A DNA stretch of 64,000 nt from Falsiroseomonas ponticola. GTDB lineage: Bacteria > Pseudomonadota > Alphaproteobacteria > Acetobacterales > Acetobacteraceae. The stretch is from assembly GCF_016805305.1 (NCBI RefSeq), contig NZ_JAERQN010000006.1, forward strand, positions 248,001 through 312,000, read 5' to 3'. The position numbers and the translations under genes were made by a program. The first letter of the stretch is position 1. Each line of letters begins with the position of its first letter. This document shows positions 44,551 to 52,216 of this stretch, piece after piece. Under the pieces are notes generated by a model. The model did not search any database. It saw only the letters and a list, made by a program, of their open reading frames with translations, and had not been told where the DNA came from.

Positions 44551-45335
44551 GCCGCACGCTCCGCCGAATCATCCGCGCGGCCCGCCGCGACCCCGCGCTC
44601 CCGCGCGATGTCGAGAAAGACCTCCTCCAGGTCGTCCCGCCCGTAGCGTTCCAGCAGCGCCGCCGGGCTGCCCCGGTCCACCACGCGGCCCGCGCGCAGC
44701 ACCAGCACCTCCGCGCACAACCGCTCGACCTCCGCCATGTTGTGGCTGGCCAGCAGGATCGCGCAGCCGCTCTCCGCCCCGTAGCGTTCCAGCCAGGACC
44801 GCACCCAGTCGCCCGTATCGGGGTCGAGGCTCGCCGTCGGCTCGTCCAGCAGCAGCAGGTCCGGCCGGTTCACCAGCGACTTCGCGAGTGCCACCCGCGT
44901 CTTCTGCCCCGCGGAGAGCTCCCCCGCCGGCCGGTTCAGCAATGGCGTGAGTTGCAACTGCTCCGCCAGCTCCTCGATCCGCCGGCGCGGCTGGGCCACG
45001 CCGTAGAGATGCGCGTACACCATCAGGTTCTCGGCCACGGAAAGCCGGTGCGGCAGCGCGACATAGGGGGAGGAGAAGTTCATCCGCGCCAGCGCCGCGA
45101 AGCGGTCCACCGCCATGTCGTGCCCCAGCGCCAGGATGCGCCCGGAACTCGGCACCAGCAGGCCGAGCAGCATGGCGATGGTGGTCGTCTTCCCCGCGCC
45201 ATTGCCCCCCAGCAGCCCCCAGGTGGTGCCGCGCGGCAGGGTGAAGGACAGGTCATCGACCGCCGCGGGCCGGTCCGGCCGGTAGCGCTTGGTCAGCCCC
45301 TGCACCAGCAGGGCCGCGTCATTCGTGGAAGCCAT
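44547..45335 (-). CDS. ABC transporter ATPase for the ABC-2 permease
   Basis: A 262-residue ATPase with Walker A GGNGAGKTTT, signature ELSAGQKTRVALAKSL (Ala for the usual Gly), Walker B LLLLDEPTASLDP and H-loop ILLASHNMAE. The ATG at 45335 begins MASTNDAALLVQGLTKRYRP; a longer frame covers the gap to the EAL-like gene. It powers the neighbouring permease. Confidence 0.92.
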   Translation of the reverse strand: MASTNDAALLVQGLTKRYRPDRPAAVDDLSFTLPRGTTWGLLGGNGAGKTTTIAMLLGLLVPSSGRILALGHDMAVDRFAALARMNFSSPYVALPHRLSVAENLMVYAHLYGVAQPRRRIEELAEQLQLTPLLNRPAGELSAGQKTRVALAKSLVNRPDLLLLDEPTASLDPDTGDWVRSWLERYGAESGCAILLASHNMAEVERLCAEVLVLRAGRVVDRGSPAALLERYGRDDLEEVFLDIARERGVAAGRADDSAERAA

Positions 45336-45381
45336 CCCGGGGATATGCGCGGCCCGCCCGCCAGGGCAAGCGCGGGCGCCA

Positions 45382-46542
45382 TCACAGCCCGCGCCGGCGC
45401 TTCTCCACCAGCGGGCCCTGGAAGCGGCGGATGCCGACCTCCCACCCCCAGGCGATGGCGGCGGCGCGATCGACGCCCACCAGCACCACCGCCTCCGGCC
45501 CCTGCCCATCCGCCAGGAAACTGGCCAGGCCGGGCGGCATCGTCATCGGCAATTCCGGTGACCAGCTGAGCCGCACCATGTCCACGCCCAGCTGCGCCAC
45601 CGGCAGCACCGCCAGCAGCCCGGCCGGCGCATCGTCCAGCGCCAGGCGGTAGCCGCGCGGCCGCGCCAGGTCCCGCGCGGCGATGAAGCCGGCGGGGTCC
45701 GCCAGCACATCGGCCGGGCGGAAGCCGATGGTGATCTCCCGCCGCCGCCCCGCCGGCAGGCCGGCATCGAAGCGGTCGAAGGCCGGGCTGGCCAGCGTCG
45801 CCGGCGTCAGCGGCAGGCCGACGGGCTTCCAGGCCACCTGCGCCGCGGGCCGGCCGATCTCGGCCAGCATCCGCGCCTCCGCCAGCCTTGCCAGGCGGCG
45901 GCGCAGCGCCGCGGCGGCGGCCGTATCGGCCCCTTCCAGCACCAGCGCGGACAGGGCCGGCCAGGCGATGCGCCGGTCCTCCCACAGCGGTTCCGCCGGC
46001 GCGCCCTCGGGGTCCATGCGGCAGACGGTCTGCCGCGCCGTCACCGGGTCCAGGTCCGCCCGTGCCAGCGCCCGCTCCGCCGCCGCCACCTGGGCGGAGG
46101 TCACGGGCGGCCGCGCCGGGCCCGGATCGGGCTCCTCCGGCGCCGGATCGAGGCCGAGGCTCTCCGCCGCCGCCGCCAGCACCTGCGCCGCGGCTTCCGG
46201 CAGCCGCAGGCTGCGCACGGCGTCCTGCGCCGCCGCCTCCAGCGTCCTTGCCAGGGCCAGGCGGGTGGTTTCCAGCGCCAGGGCGGGCGGCGGCGCCACC
46301 GCCACCACATCGCCATTCGGCAGGTCGAAGACGCGGGTTCGCGCGCCGGACAGCGCCGGCCACAGCGCATCCCGCAGCATCCGCTGGTGGTGCGGCCGCC
46401 GCATGGTGGGCGAAAGCCCCGCCATGCGCAGGTGCAGCACGTCCCGCGACGCATTCGCCGCCACCGTCTCCCGCACGAAGGCGGCCAGGTCGGCCGCGGC
46501 GCGGATGGCGGCGGGGCGGCGATCGCCCTCCAGCGCGCTCAC
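45382..46542 (-). CDS. Degenerate EAL-like protein 2
   Basis: A 386-residue protein, second of two tandem relatives. A variable N-terminal domain (VLHLRMAGLSPTMRRPHHQR) is followed by a long helical middle and a C-terminal segment that follows the EAL phosphodiesterase pattern: REITIGFRPADVLADPAGFI, then RGYRLALDDAPAGLLAVLPV where active enzymes have DDFGTG, then LGVDMVRLSW. The ExL motif and most metal ligands are missing, so it is unlikely to cleave cyclic-di-GMP. It may bind it or act as a scaffold. GTG 46542 overlaps the upstream stop (GTGA). Confidence 0.6.
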   Translation of the reverse strand: MSALEGDRRPAAIRAAADLAAFVRETVAANASRDVLHLRMAGLSPTMRRPHHQRMLRDALWPALSGARTRVFDLPNGDVVAVAPPPALALETTRLALARTLEAAAQDAVRSLRLPEAAAQVLAAAAESLGLDPAPEEPDPGPARPPVTSAQVAAAERALARADLDPVTARQTVCRMDPEGAPAEPLWEDRRIAWPALSALVLEGADTAAAAALRRRLARLAEARMLAEIGRPAAQVAWKPVGLPLTPATLASPAFDRFDAGLPAGRRREITIGFRPADVLADPAGFIAARDLARPRGYRLALDDAPAGLLAVLPVAQLGVDMVRLSWSPELPMTMPPGLASFLADGQGPEAVVLVGVDRAAAIAWGWEVGIRRFQGPLVEKRRRGL

Positions 46543-47738
46543 GCCGCCGGGCTCAGCACGGGCGCCGGGGGCCGGCGCGGCGGCGGGGCGGGCGGCACCA
46601 GGGGCGCGGCAGCCGCGGCCGCCAGGCCGGGCGCGGCCAGCGCCGCCGCCAGGGCCGGCGCGGGTTCGATCCGCGTGATGCCGAGCCGCAGCGCCCAGCC
46701 CAGCGCATCGGCATCCCGCACCCCGGCCAGGACCAGCCGCGCCGGGTCGATCCGGCGCAGCGCGGCGTGGCAGGCCGGCGCCAGCACCGCCTCGCTCCAT
46801 TGCAGGCGCAGCAGGTCGGCGGGCAGCGTCTCCGGCGCCAGCAGGCCGAGCACGGGCGCCGTCAGCCCATCCACCTCCAGCAGCCAGCCCATGCCGGCCA
46901 GCACCTCCCGCCGCGCGGCCAGGGCGCGGGGATCCGCCGCTTCCTCCAGCGTCACGCTGGCGACCAGCATGCCCCCGCCCCGCCCCCCGGCATCCTTGCC
47001 GGTCAGGGAGGCCGGCGGCACCGGCAGGTGCAGCGGGCCCGGCAGCCTTTCCCCGATCAGCGCGCCGCGCTGGGAGGGATCCCCCACCGCGCGCAGCAGC
47101 CGCGCCGCGATGGCCCGCGCCGCATGCTCCAGCAGGTCCCGGTCCTGCCCCAGCACGCCCATCTGCCGGGCCAGCGCGTCCCGCGCGACATCCAGCCGCA
47201 GGAAGGCCGGCTTCGGCGCGGCATCCCCCGCCGCCAGCCGGTAGCCGAGATGGCGGGAGACCACGCCCTCCAGCGGCAGGCGCCGCAGCCAGTCATCGAG
47301 CCCGGCGAGGTCCGGCCCCGCCGCCGCCGGCTCCGCCAGCGCGTCGCGGCCCGCGGCATAGTCCAGCAGCGCCGGCGCATCGCGCTCCAGCGACCACAGG
47401 CCGGTGACGGGCGCGCCCAGCAGCCGGTCGAGCAGCGCGCGAAGCCGTTCCGCCCGCGCCGCCTCCGCCCCCACCAGCAGCAGGTCCCCGCCCGGCCCTT
47501 CCGCCACCGTGCCGCCGGCCGCCAGCGCGCCTTCCTGCAGCAGGGCCTTGGCCACCCGCCGCCGGTGCGCCGGCAGGTCCCGCACGCGCAGCACCACCCG
47601 GCCCGCGGCCGCGCGCAGCGCATCGCGCATGACCACCGGCAGCGGCGGCCCCGCCACGGGACCCCCCGCCGGAAGCGGGGGCAGGCCGCCGGCCGGCGCC
47701 GCGGGCACCGGATCGCGGAACATTGGACCTTCGGGCAT
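46539..47738 (-). CDS. Degenerate EAL-like protein 1
   Basis: A 399-residue Ala/Leu/Pro-rich protein. Its N-terminal part (AAAGRVVLRVRDLPAHRRRV) resembles the corresponding part of protein 2. The C-terminal part (GMLVASVTLEEAADPRALAA, MGWLLEVDGLTAPVLGLL, LPADLLRLQWSEAVL, RLVLAGVRDADALGWALRLG) keeps the strand/helix rhythm of an EAL barrel with all catalytic motifs lost. It ends in a Pro/Ala tail. It is the first gene of a possible seven-step minus-strand run down to the phosphatase. Starts at 47738 or, with a better ribosome binding site (GAAGG), at 47723. Confidence 0.55.
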   Translation of the reverse strand: MPEGPMFRDPVPAAPAGGLPPLPAGGPVAGPPLPVVMRDALRAAAGRVVLRVRDLPAHRRRVAKALLQEGALAAGGTVAEGPGGDLLLVGAEAARAERLRALLDRLLGAPVTGLWSLERDAPALLDYAAGRDALAEPAAAGPDLAGLDDWLRRLPLEGVVSRHLGYRLAAGDAAPKPAFLRLDVARDALARQMGVLGQDRDLLEHAARAIAARLLRAVGDPSQRGALIGERLPGPLHLPVPPASLTGKDAGGRGGGMLVASVTLEEAADPRALAARREVLAGMGWLLEVDGLTAPVLGLLAPETLPADLLRLQWSEAVLAPACHAALRRIDPARLVLAGVRDADALGWALRLGITRIEPAPALAAALAAPGLAAAAAAPLVPPAPPPRRPPAPVLSPAA

Positions 47739-47804
47739 GTTGATGCGACCAGAGGGGAACCGGAGGGCGACGCGCGCCCCCCGTCGCGCTAGGTTCCCCC
47801 GGCC

Positions 47805-48518
47805 ATGCTTACGGAATCCTTAGCGCCGGGCCGGCTCCCCCCCGGCCAGCGCATCTACGCGATCGGCGATCCCCATGGCTGCGCCCAGCGGCTGGAGGCG
47901 CTGCACGACCGCATCGCGGAACACCTGCTGGACCACCCGGCGGAACAGGCCACGCTCATCCACCTCGGCGACTATGTGGATCGCGGCCCGGACAGCGCGG
48001 CGGTGATCGACCTGCTGCTGGGCCCGCCGCCGCTGCACGGCCTCAGGGTGGTGAACCTGGTCGGCAACCACGAACAGATGATGCTGGCCGCCCTGGCGCC
48101 CACCGCGCCGGACGCGGTGCTGGGCTTCTGGCTGGACAATGGCGGCGCCGCGACGCTGGACAGCTACGGCCTTTCCCCCCGCGACCCCGGCGAGTGGGAC
48201 GGCATCCCGGAGGAGCACCTGGCCTTCCTGCGCGCCTGCCGGCCGAGCCATGCCGCGGGCGGCTACTTCTTCGCCCATGCCGGCATCCGGCCGGAGGTGC
48301 CGCTGGCGGCGCAGGATGTCATGGACCTCACCTGGATCCGCGAGCCCTTCCTCTCCTGGCGCGGCGCCATGCCGGCGGTGGTGGTGCATGGCCATACCCC
48401 CTGCAAGGCGCCCGAGATCCGCGGCCACCGCATCGGCATCGATACGGGCGCCGTCTTCGGCGGCCCGCTGACCTGCGCGGTGCTGGAGGATGACCGGATC
48501 GGCTTCCTGCTGGCATGA
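47805..48518 (+). CDS. PPP-family metallophosphatase
   Basis: A 237-residue serine/threonine-type phosphatase with GDPHGCAQ, HLGDYVDRGPDS, LVGNHEQMM, FFAHAGIRPEVPL and VVHGHTPCKAPEI, all five metal and phosphate motifs of the PPP family in order. Cytoplasmic. Bacterial members dephosphorylate proteins or Ap4A. Divergent from the EAL-like genes and about 80 nt before hldE. Confidence 0.92.
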   Translation: MLTESLAPGRLPPGQRIYAIGDPHGCAQRLEALHDRIAEHLLDHPAEQATLIHLGDYVDRGPDSAAVIDLLLGPPPLHGLRVVNLVGNHEQMMLAALAPTAPDAVLGFWLDNGGAATLDSYGLSPRDPGEWDGIPEEHLAFLRACRPSHAAGGYFFAHAGIRPEVPLAAQDVMDLTWIREPFLSWRGAMPAVVVHGHTPCKAPEIRGHRIGIDTGAVFGGPLTCAVLEDDRIGFLLA

Positions 48519-48598
48519 CCCGGGGGCGGCACGACTTTATGGCCCATCCGCGCGGGCGCGCCTTGCGCCCCATGGCGCGATTGGGGTAGGGCGATTGC

Positions 48599-50089
48599 AT
48601 GCAAGGCCCCGCGCCCGCCGACCTGCCGACCCCCGAGATCCCCGTCGGTGACCTGACCGAGGCGGTGCGCCTGCTGAAGCGCGCCTCCGTCCTCGTCGTC
48701 GGCGACGCCATGCTCGACCGCTACGTCTATGGCCAGGTCCAGCGCGTGAGCCCGGAGGCCCCCGTGGCCGTGCTGGCGGTGGAACGCGAACTCGCCATGC
48801 CCGGCGGCGCGGGCAATGTGGTCCGCAACCTGACCGCGCTCGGCGCCGCCGTCGCCTTCGTCTCCGTCGTCGGCGACGACCAGGCGGGCAGCGACCTGAC
48901 CGGGCTGATCGGCGGCCAGCCGAATGTCGAGCCCTGGCTGCTGGTCCAGGGCGGCCGCGCCACCACCACCAAGACCCGCTTCATCGCCGCCGGCCAGCAG
49001 CTGCTGCGCGCGGACCATGAGATGGCGGGGCCGATCAACAGCCGGCTGGCGGACCGCATGGTGCGCATCGCCGCCGATGCGGTGGCCGCCACCACCGTGA
49101 TGGTGCTGTCCGACTACCAGAAGGGCGTGTTGGCGGGCGACGTCGCCCAGCGCCTGATCGCCGCCGCCCGCGCCGCCGGCCGCCGCGTGGTGGTGGACCC
49201 GAAGGGCGTGGACTATGCCCGCTACGCCGGCGCCGACATGGTCACGCCGAACCGCGCGGAACTGGCGCTGGCCACCGGCATGCCGGTGGAGTCCGAGGAC
49301 TCGATCGTCGCCGCCGCCCAGCACCTTCGCGCCACCCATGGCTTCGGCGCCGTGCTGGTGACGCGGAGCGAGGATGGGATGACCCTGGTCGATGGCCAGG
49401 GCGTCCGCCACTTCCCGGCCGAGGCGCCGGAGGTGCATGACGTCTCCGGCGCCGGGGACACCGTCGTCGCCGTGGTGGCCGCGGGGCTGGCCGCCGGCCT
49501 CACCGCCCCCGTCGCCGCGCGGCTGGCCAACATCGCGGCCGGCATCGTGGTGGGCAAGGTCGGCACCGCCGTGGCCCGCGAAAGCGACCTGGCGGAGGCG
49601 CTGACGCCGGAACGCGGCGCGCTGCGCAAGGTCGTCTCCCGCGCCCAGGCGATCGAGCAGGTGGAGCGCTGGCGCCGCCGCGGCTACCGCATCGGCTTCA
49701 CCAATGGCTGCTTCGACCTGCTGCATCCCGGCCATGTCCACCTGCTGGAACAGGCGCGGTCCTGGTGCGACCGCCTGGTGGTCGGGCTGAACGCCGATAC
49801 CAGCGTGAAGCGCCTGAAGGGCGAGACCCGGCCCATCCAGGGCGAGGCCGCGCGCGCCGCCGTCCTCGCCTCCGTCTCCTCCGTCGATCTCGTCAGCGTG
49901 TTCGAGGAGGATACGCCGGTCGAGCTGATCAAGCTGCTGCGCCCCGACGTGCTGGTGAAGGGCGCCGACTACACGGTGGAGACGGTGGTGGGCAGCGACC
50001 TCGTCATGGAATGGGGCGGCGCGGTGCGGCTGGCGCAGCTGCTGCCGGGGCAGAGCACCACGGCGACCGTGGCGCGCATCCGCGGCTGA
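48599..50089 (+). CDS. hldE: Bifunctional heptose-7-phosphate kinase / heptose-1-phosphate adenylyltransferase
   Basis: A 496-residue enzyme that makes ADP-heptose for lipopolysaccharide core. The N-terminal ribokinase-type domain (about 20-330) has VVGDAMLDRYVYGQVQRVSP, PGGAGNVVRNLTALGA and the catalytic VSGAGDTVVAVV. The C-terminal nucleotidyltransferase domain (about 355-496) has FTNGCFDLLHPGHVHLLEQA with the HxGH motif. Length fits the fused family. It stands as a single gene. Confidence 0.97.
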   Translation: MQGPAPADLPTPEIPVGDLTEAVRLLKRASVLVVGDAMLDRYVYGQVQRVSPEAPVAVLAVERELAMPGGAGNVVRNLTALGAAVAFVSVVGDDQAGSDLTGLIGGQPNVEPWLLVQGGRATTTKTRFIAAGQQLLRADHEMAGPINSRLADRMVRIAADAVAATTVMVLSDYQKGVLAGDVAQRLIAAARAAGRRVVVDPKGVDYARYAGADMVTPNRAELALATGMPVESEDSIVAAAQHLRATHGFGAVLVTRSEDGMTLVDGQGVRHFPAEAPEVHDVSGAGDTVVAVVAAGLAAGLTAPVAARLANIAAGIVVGKVGTAVARESDLAEALTPERGALRKVVSRAQAIEQVERWRRRGYRIGFTNGCFDLLHPGHVHLLEQARSWCDRLVVGLNADTSVKRLKGETRPIQGEAARAAVLASVSSVDLVSVFEEDTPVELIKLLRPDVLVKGADYTVETVVGSDLVMEWGGAVRLAQLLPGQSTTATVARIRG

Positions 50090-50238
50090 ACGCCGGTTCC
50101 GCTGGCCTTTCGGCGGATGTTCCTGGTATGGTCCTTCTGCCACGGGCCGATCCATGCCCGGCCGGGCGTCGCCACCCACCACCCTGCGAAAAACGCGACT
50201 AAAGGCGCATAAGCCGGCTAATCGGCTAAAGCGGGTTA

Positions 50239-50254
50239 GTGGCTCAAAAGCCAC
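50239..50254 (-). terminator. mmcB terminator hairpin
   Basis: GTGGCT-caaa-AGCCAC, a perfect 6-bp stem just after the mmcB stop on the minus strand. A second inverted repeat (AGCCG / CGGCT) lies near 50208-50226. The 169-bp gap is AT-richer than its surroundings and holds no gene. Confidence 0.5.
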
Positions 50255-50258
50255 GGTA

Positions 50259-50732
50259 TCACTCCACCAGCAGCGCCGCCCGCATCTCCGCCAGCCCCGC
50301 CGGGTCCTGCAGCGCGGCCAGGCGCCCCGCCGCCGTCACGGCATAGCGATGCAGCAGGGCGCGCCGCCGCGCGGGCGCGAGCGGATGGGCCGGCGCCTCC
50401 CGCACCAGCGCCGCCTCCCGCCCCTCCACCACCAGCAGGCCTGCATCCGCCGGCAGCAGCTCCACGGGGAAGTCGAGGTCCACGGCGAAGTAGAGCAGGT
50501 CGCAATAGTCGCGGTATTCCGGCCACTTGCCGTCGCTGAGGAAATCCCGCGCGCAGGACTTCACCTCCACCACCGCGAAGCGGCCATCGGGCAGCAGCGC
50601 CAGGATATCGGCCCGTCGGCCATTCGGCAGCGGCATCTCCCGCACCGGCGCCCAGCCCCGCATGCCGCAGAACAGGCTGGCGGCACGGCAGACGGCGAAG
50701 GTGCGTTCGGGAACCGTGATCGGGGCGGCCAT
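50259..50732 (-). CDS. mmcB: MmcB-family DNA repair protein
   Basis: A 157-residue PD-(D/E)xK-type protein. RRADILALLPDGRFAVVEVK holds the catalytic Asp and ExK; DGKWPEYRDYCDLLYFAVDL and HPLAPARRRALLHRYA are characteristic of the alphaproteobacterial MmcB family, which helps survive mitomycin C damage. Cytoplasmic. Divergent from the Rrf2 regulator. Confidence 0.88.
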   Translation of the reverse strand: MAAPITVPERTFAVCRAASLFCGMRGWAPVREMPLPNGRRADILALLPDGRFAVVEVKSCARDFLSDGKWPEYRDYCDLLYFAVDLDFPVELLPADAGLLVVEGREAALVREAPAHPLAPARRRALLHRYAVTAAGRLAALQDPAGLAEMRAALLVE

Positions 50733-50816
50733 GCCCTATGTTCGGTCTTCGTTCACGCAACAGTCAATCCATTGGCAGCATGCGGAACCGGAAAGGCTGC
50801 GGTGCGTGATGCAGGC

Positions 50817-51236
50817 ATGGTCGCAACACGGTTTGCCGTCGCCATCCACATCCTCCTTCTGCTCGCCACGGAACCCGGCGGGCAGGCCACCAGCGGCCGC
50901 CTGGCCGAAAGCGTGGGCACCAACCCGGTGGTCATCCGAAGGCTGGCCGGGCAGCTCGCCCGCGCCGGGCTGATCCGCATCCGCCGCGGCCCCGGCGGCG
51001 CGGAACTCGCCCGCCCGGCGGGGGAGATCACGCTGGCCGATATCTGGCAGGCCATGCGCCGCAACGGCCTGCCGCTGCTGCCGGTGCACCGCGCCCCCAA
51101 CCGCGCCGACGCGGTCGGCCGCGGCGCCCCCGCCCTGCTGCGGGAGGTCTTCGACGCCGCCGAGACGGCGCTGGAGACGCGGCTCGCCGGCGTGACGGTC
51201 GATGACCTCCGGCAGCGTCTCGCTCAAGCCACCTGA
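50817..51236 (+). CDS. Rrf2-family transcriptional regulator
   Basis: A 139-residue winged helix protein. MVATRFAVAIHILLLLATEP, TSGRLAESVGTNPVVIRRLA (recognition helix) and LIRIRRGPGGAELARPAGEI (wing) are diagnostic. The Fe-S cysteines of IscR/NsrR are absent, so it resembles the YwnA group that senses small molecules or redox by other means. The ATG at 50817 is preferred; a GTG lies five codons upstream. Its 3' end overlaps the Nudix gene by 13 nt. Confidence 0.88.
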   Translation: MVATRFAVAIHILLLLATEPGGQATSGRLAESVGTNPVVIRRLAGQLARAGLIRIRRGPGGAELARPAGEITLADIWQAMRRNGLPLLPVHRAPNRADAVGRGAPALLREVFDAAETALETRLAGVTVDDLRQRLAQAT

Positions 51237-52087
51237 TCGAGCCCGGCGCGCAGCGCCGCCGCCCCCGGCGCGGCGGGGTCGATCAGGCCGTGGCGCAGGA
51301 AGAAGTCGATCAGCACCAGGTTCACGTTGAACTTCACCTGCTCCGTCTCCGCGACCGCGCGCATCACCGCCTCCACCGGCAGCAGCTCGAAGCGCTCCAC
51401 CTCGTCGTCATGGGGGGTGGGGACGAAGCCCTCGGGCAGCTCCAGGTCGTAGCAATGCAGCACGTCCCGCCGCAGCCCCTCCGCCGTCGCCATGATGTAG
51501 GAGACGCGGCCCGCGAAGGCCGCCCGCCCCGCCAGCTCCGGCGGGATGGAGGCTTCCTCCGCCGCTTCCTTCACGAGGCACTCGGCGGGGGAGAGCCCGG
51601 CCGGGATGCCGCCGGCGACGACATTGTCCATCTGCCCCGGCGCCACCGGCTTGGTGCGGGACCGCCACCCCACCCAGAGGTGAAGGCCCGTGGCGCGCCG
51701 GACGAAGCCGTTCACATGCACGCCCTGGGACATGATGCCGAAGGCCGGCAGCGCGCCGCGGTCCATCTGCGCCAAGGCGGGGCCATCGGGCGTGGCCCGC
51801 ACGTCGAAGGCCTCCCCCCGCAGGGTCAGGTGGCCGCGCCCGGCCAGGCCCTTGGCCGCGGTGGCCAGCGCCTCGCTCCGCGCTCCCGGCGCCCGCAGCC
51901 GCCCGGCCAGCGCCACGCCGCGATCGTCGAAATGGAACTCCCGCGGATAGAAGGCCAGCGCCCGCGCCAGCTCCGCGCCAAGCCAGCCCACCTGCTCCTC
52001 CCCGATCCGGAAGCGGATGAGGTGGGAGGGGGAGGCGATGTTGTTGCAGGCGGCGATGTGCCGCTCGAAGGGGGCGAGCATGTCCAT
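51224..52087 (-). CDS. DUF4743-type Nudix hydrolase
   Basis: A 287-residue protein with an N-terminal domain of the DUF4743 type (HIAACNNIASPSHLIRFRIG, FHFDDRGVAL) and a Nudix domain (about 120-260). The Nudix box is GGIPAGLSPAECLVKEAAEE. Relatives (including the Tnr3 N-terminal half and plant NUDT20/24-like enzymes) remove damaged thiamine diphosphate forms; activity here is not shown. A very long frame that continues upstream through the exporter and beyond is antisense and was not used. Confidence 0.85.
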   Translation of the reverse strand: MDMLAPFERHIAACNNIASPSHLIRFRIGEEQVGWLGAELARALAFYPREFHFDDRGVALAGRLRAPGARSEALATAAKGLAGRGHLTLRGEAFDVRATPDGPALAQMDRGALPAFGIMSQGVHVNGFVRRATGLHLWVGWRSRTKPVAPGQMDNVVAGGIPAGLSPAECLVKEAAEEASIPPELAGRAAFAGRVSYIMATAEGLRRDVLHCYDLELPEGFVPTPHDDEVERFELLPVEAVMRAVAETEQVKFNVNLVLIDFFLRHGLIDPAAPGAAALRAGLDQVA

Positions 52088-52216
52088 GCGCGCCAGTAGC
52101 GCGCGCCGCGACGCCCCTGTAGTGCGCGCCGCGCATGGCACGGAAGCCCAACTGCCGGTTTGCGCGGCGTGCGCGAGGCCCCAATTAGGGAAGCAACGCG
52201 CCTCCGGAGCCCCTGC

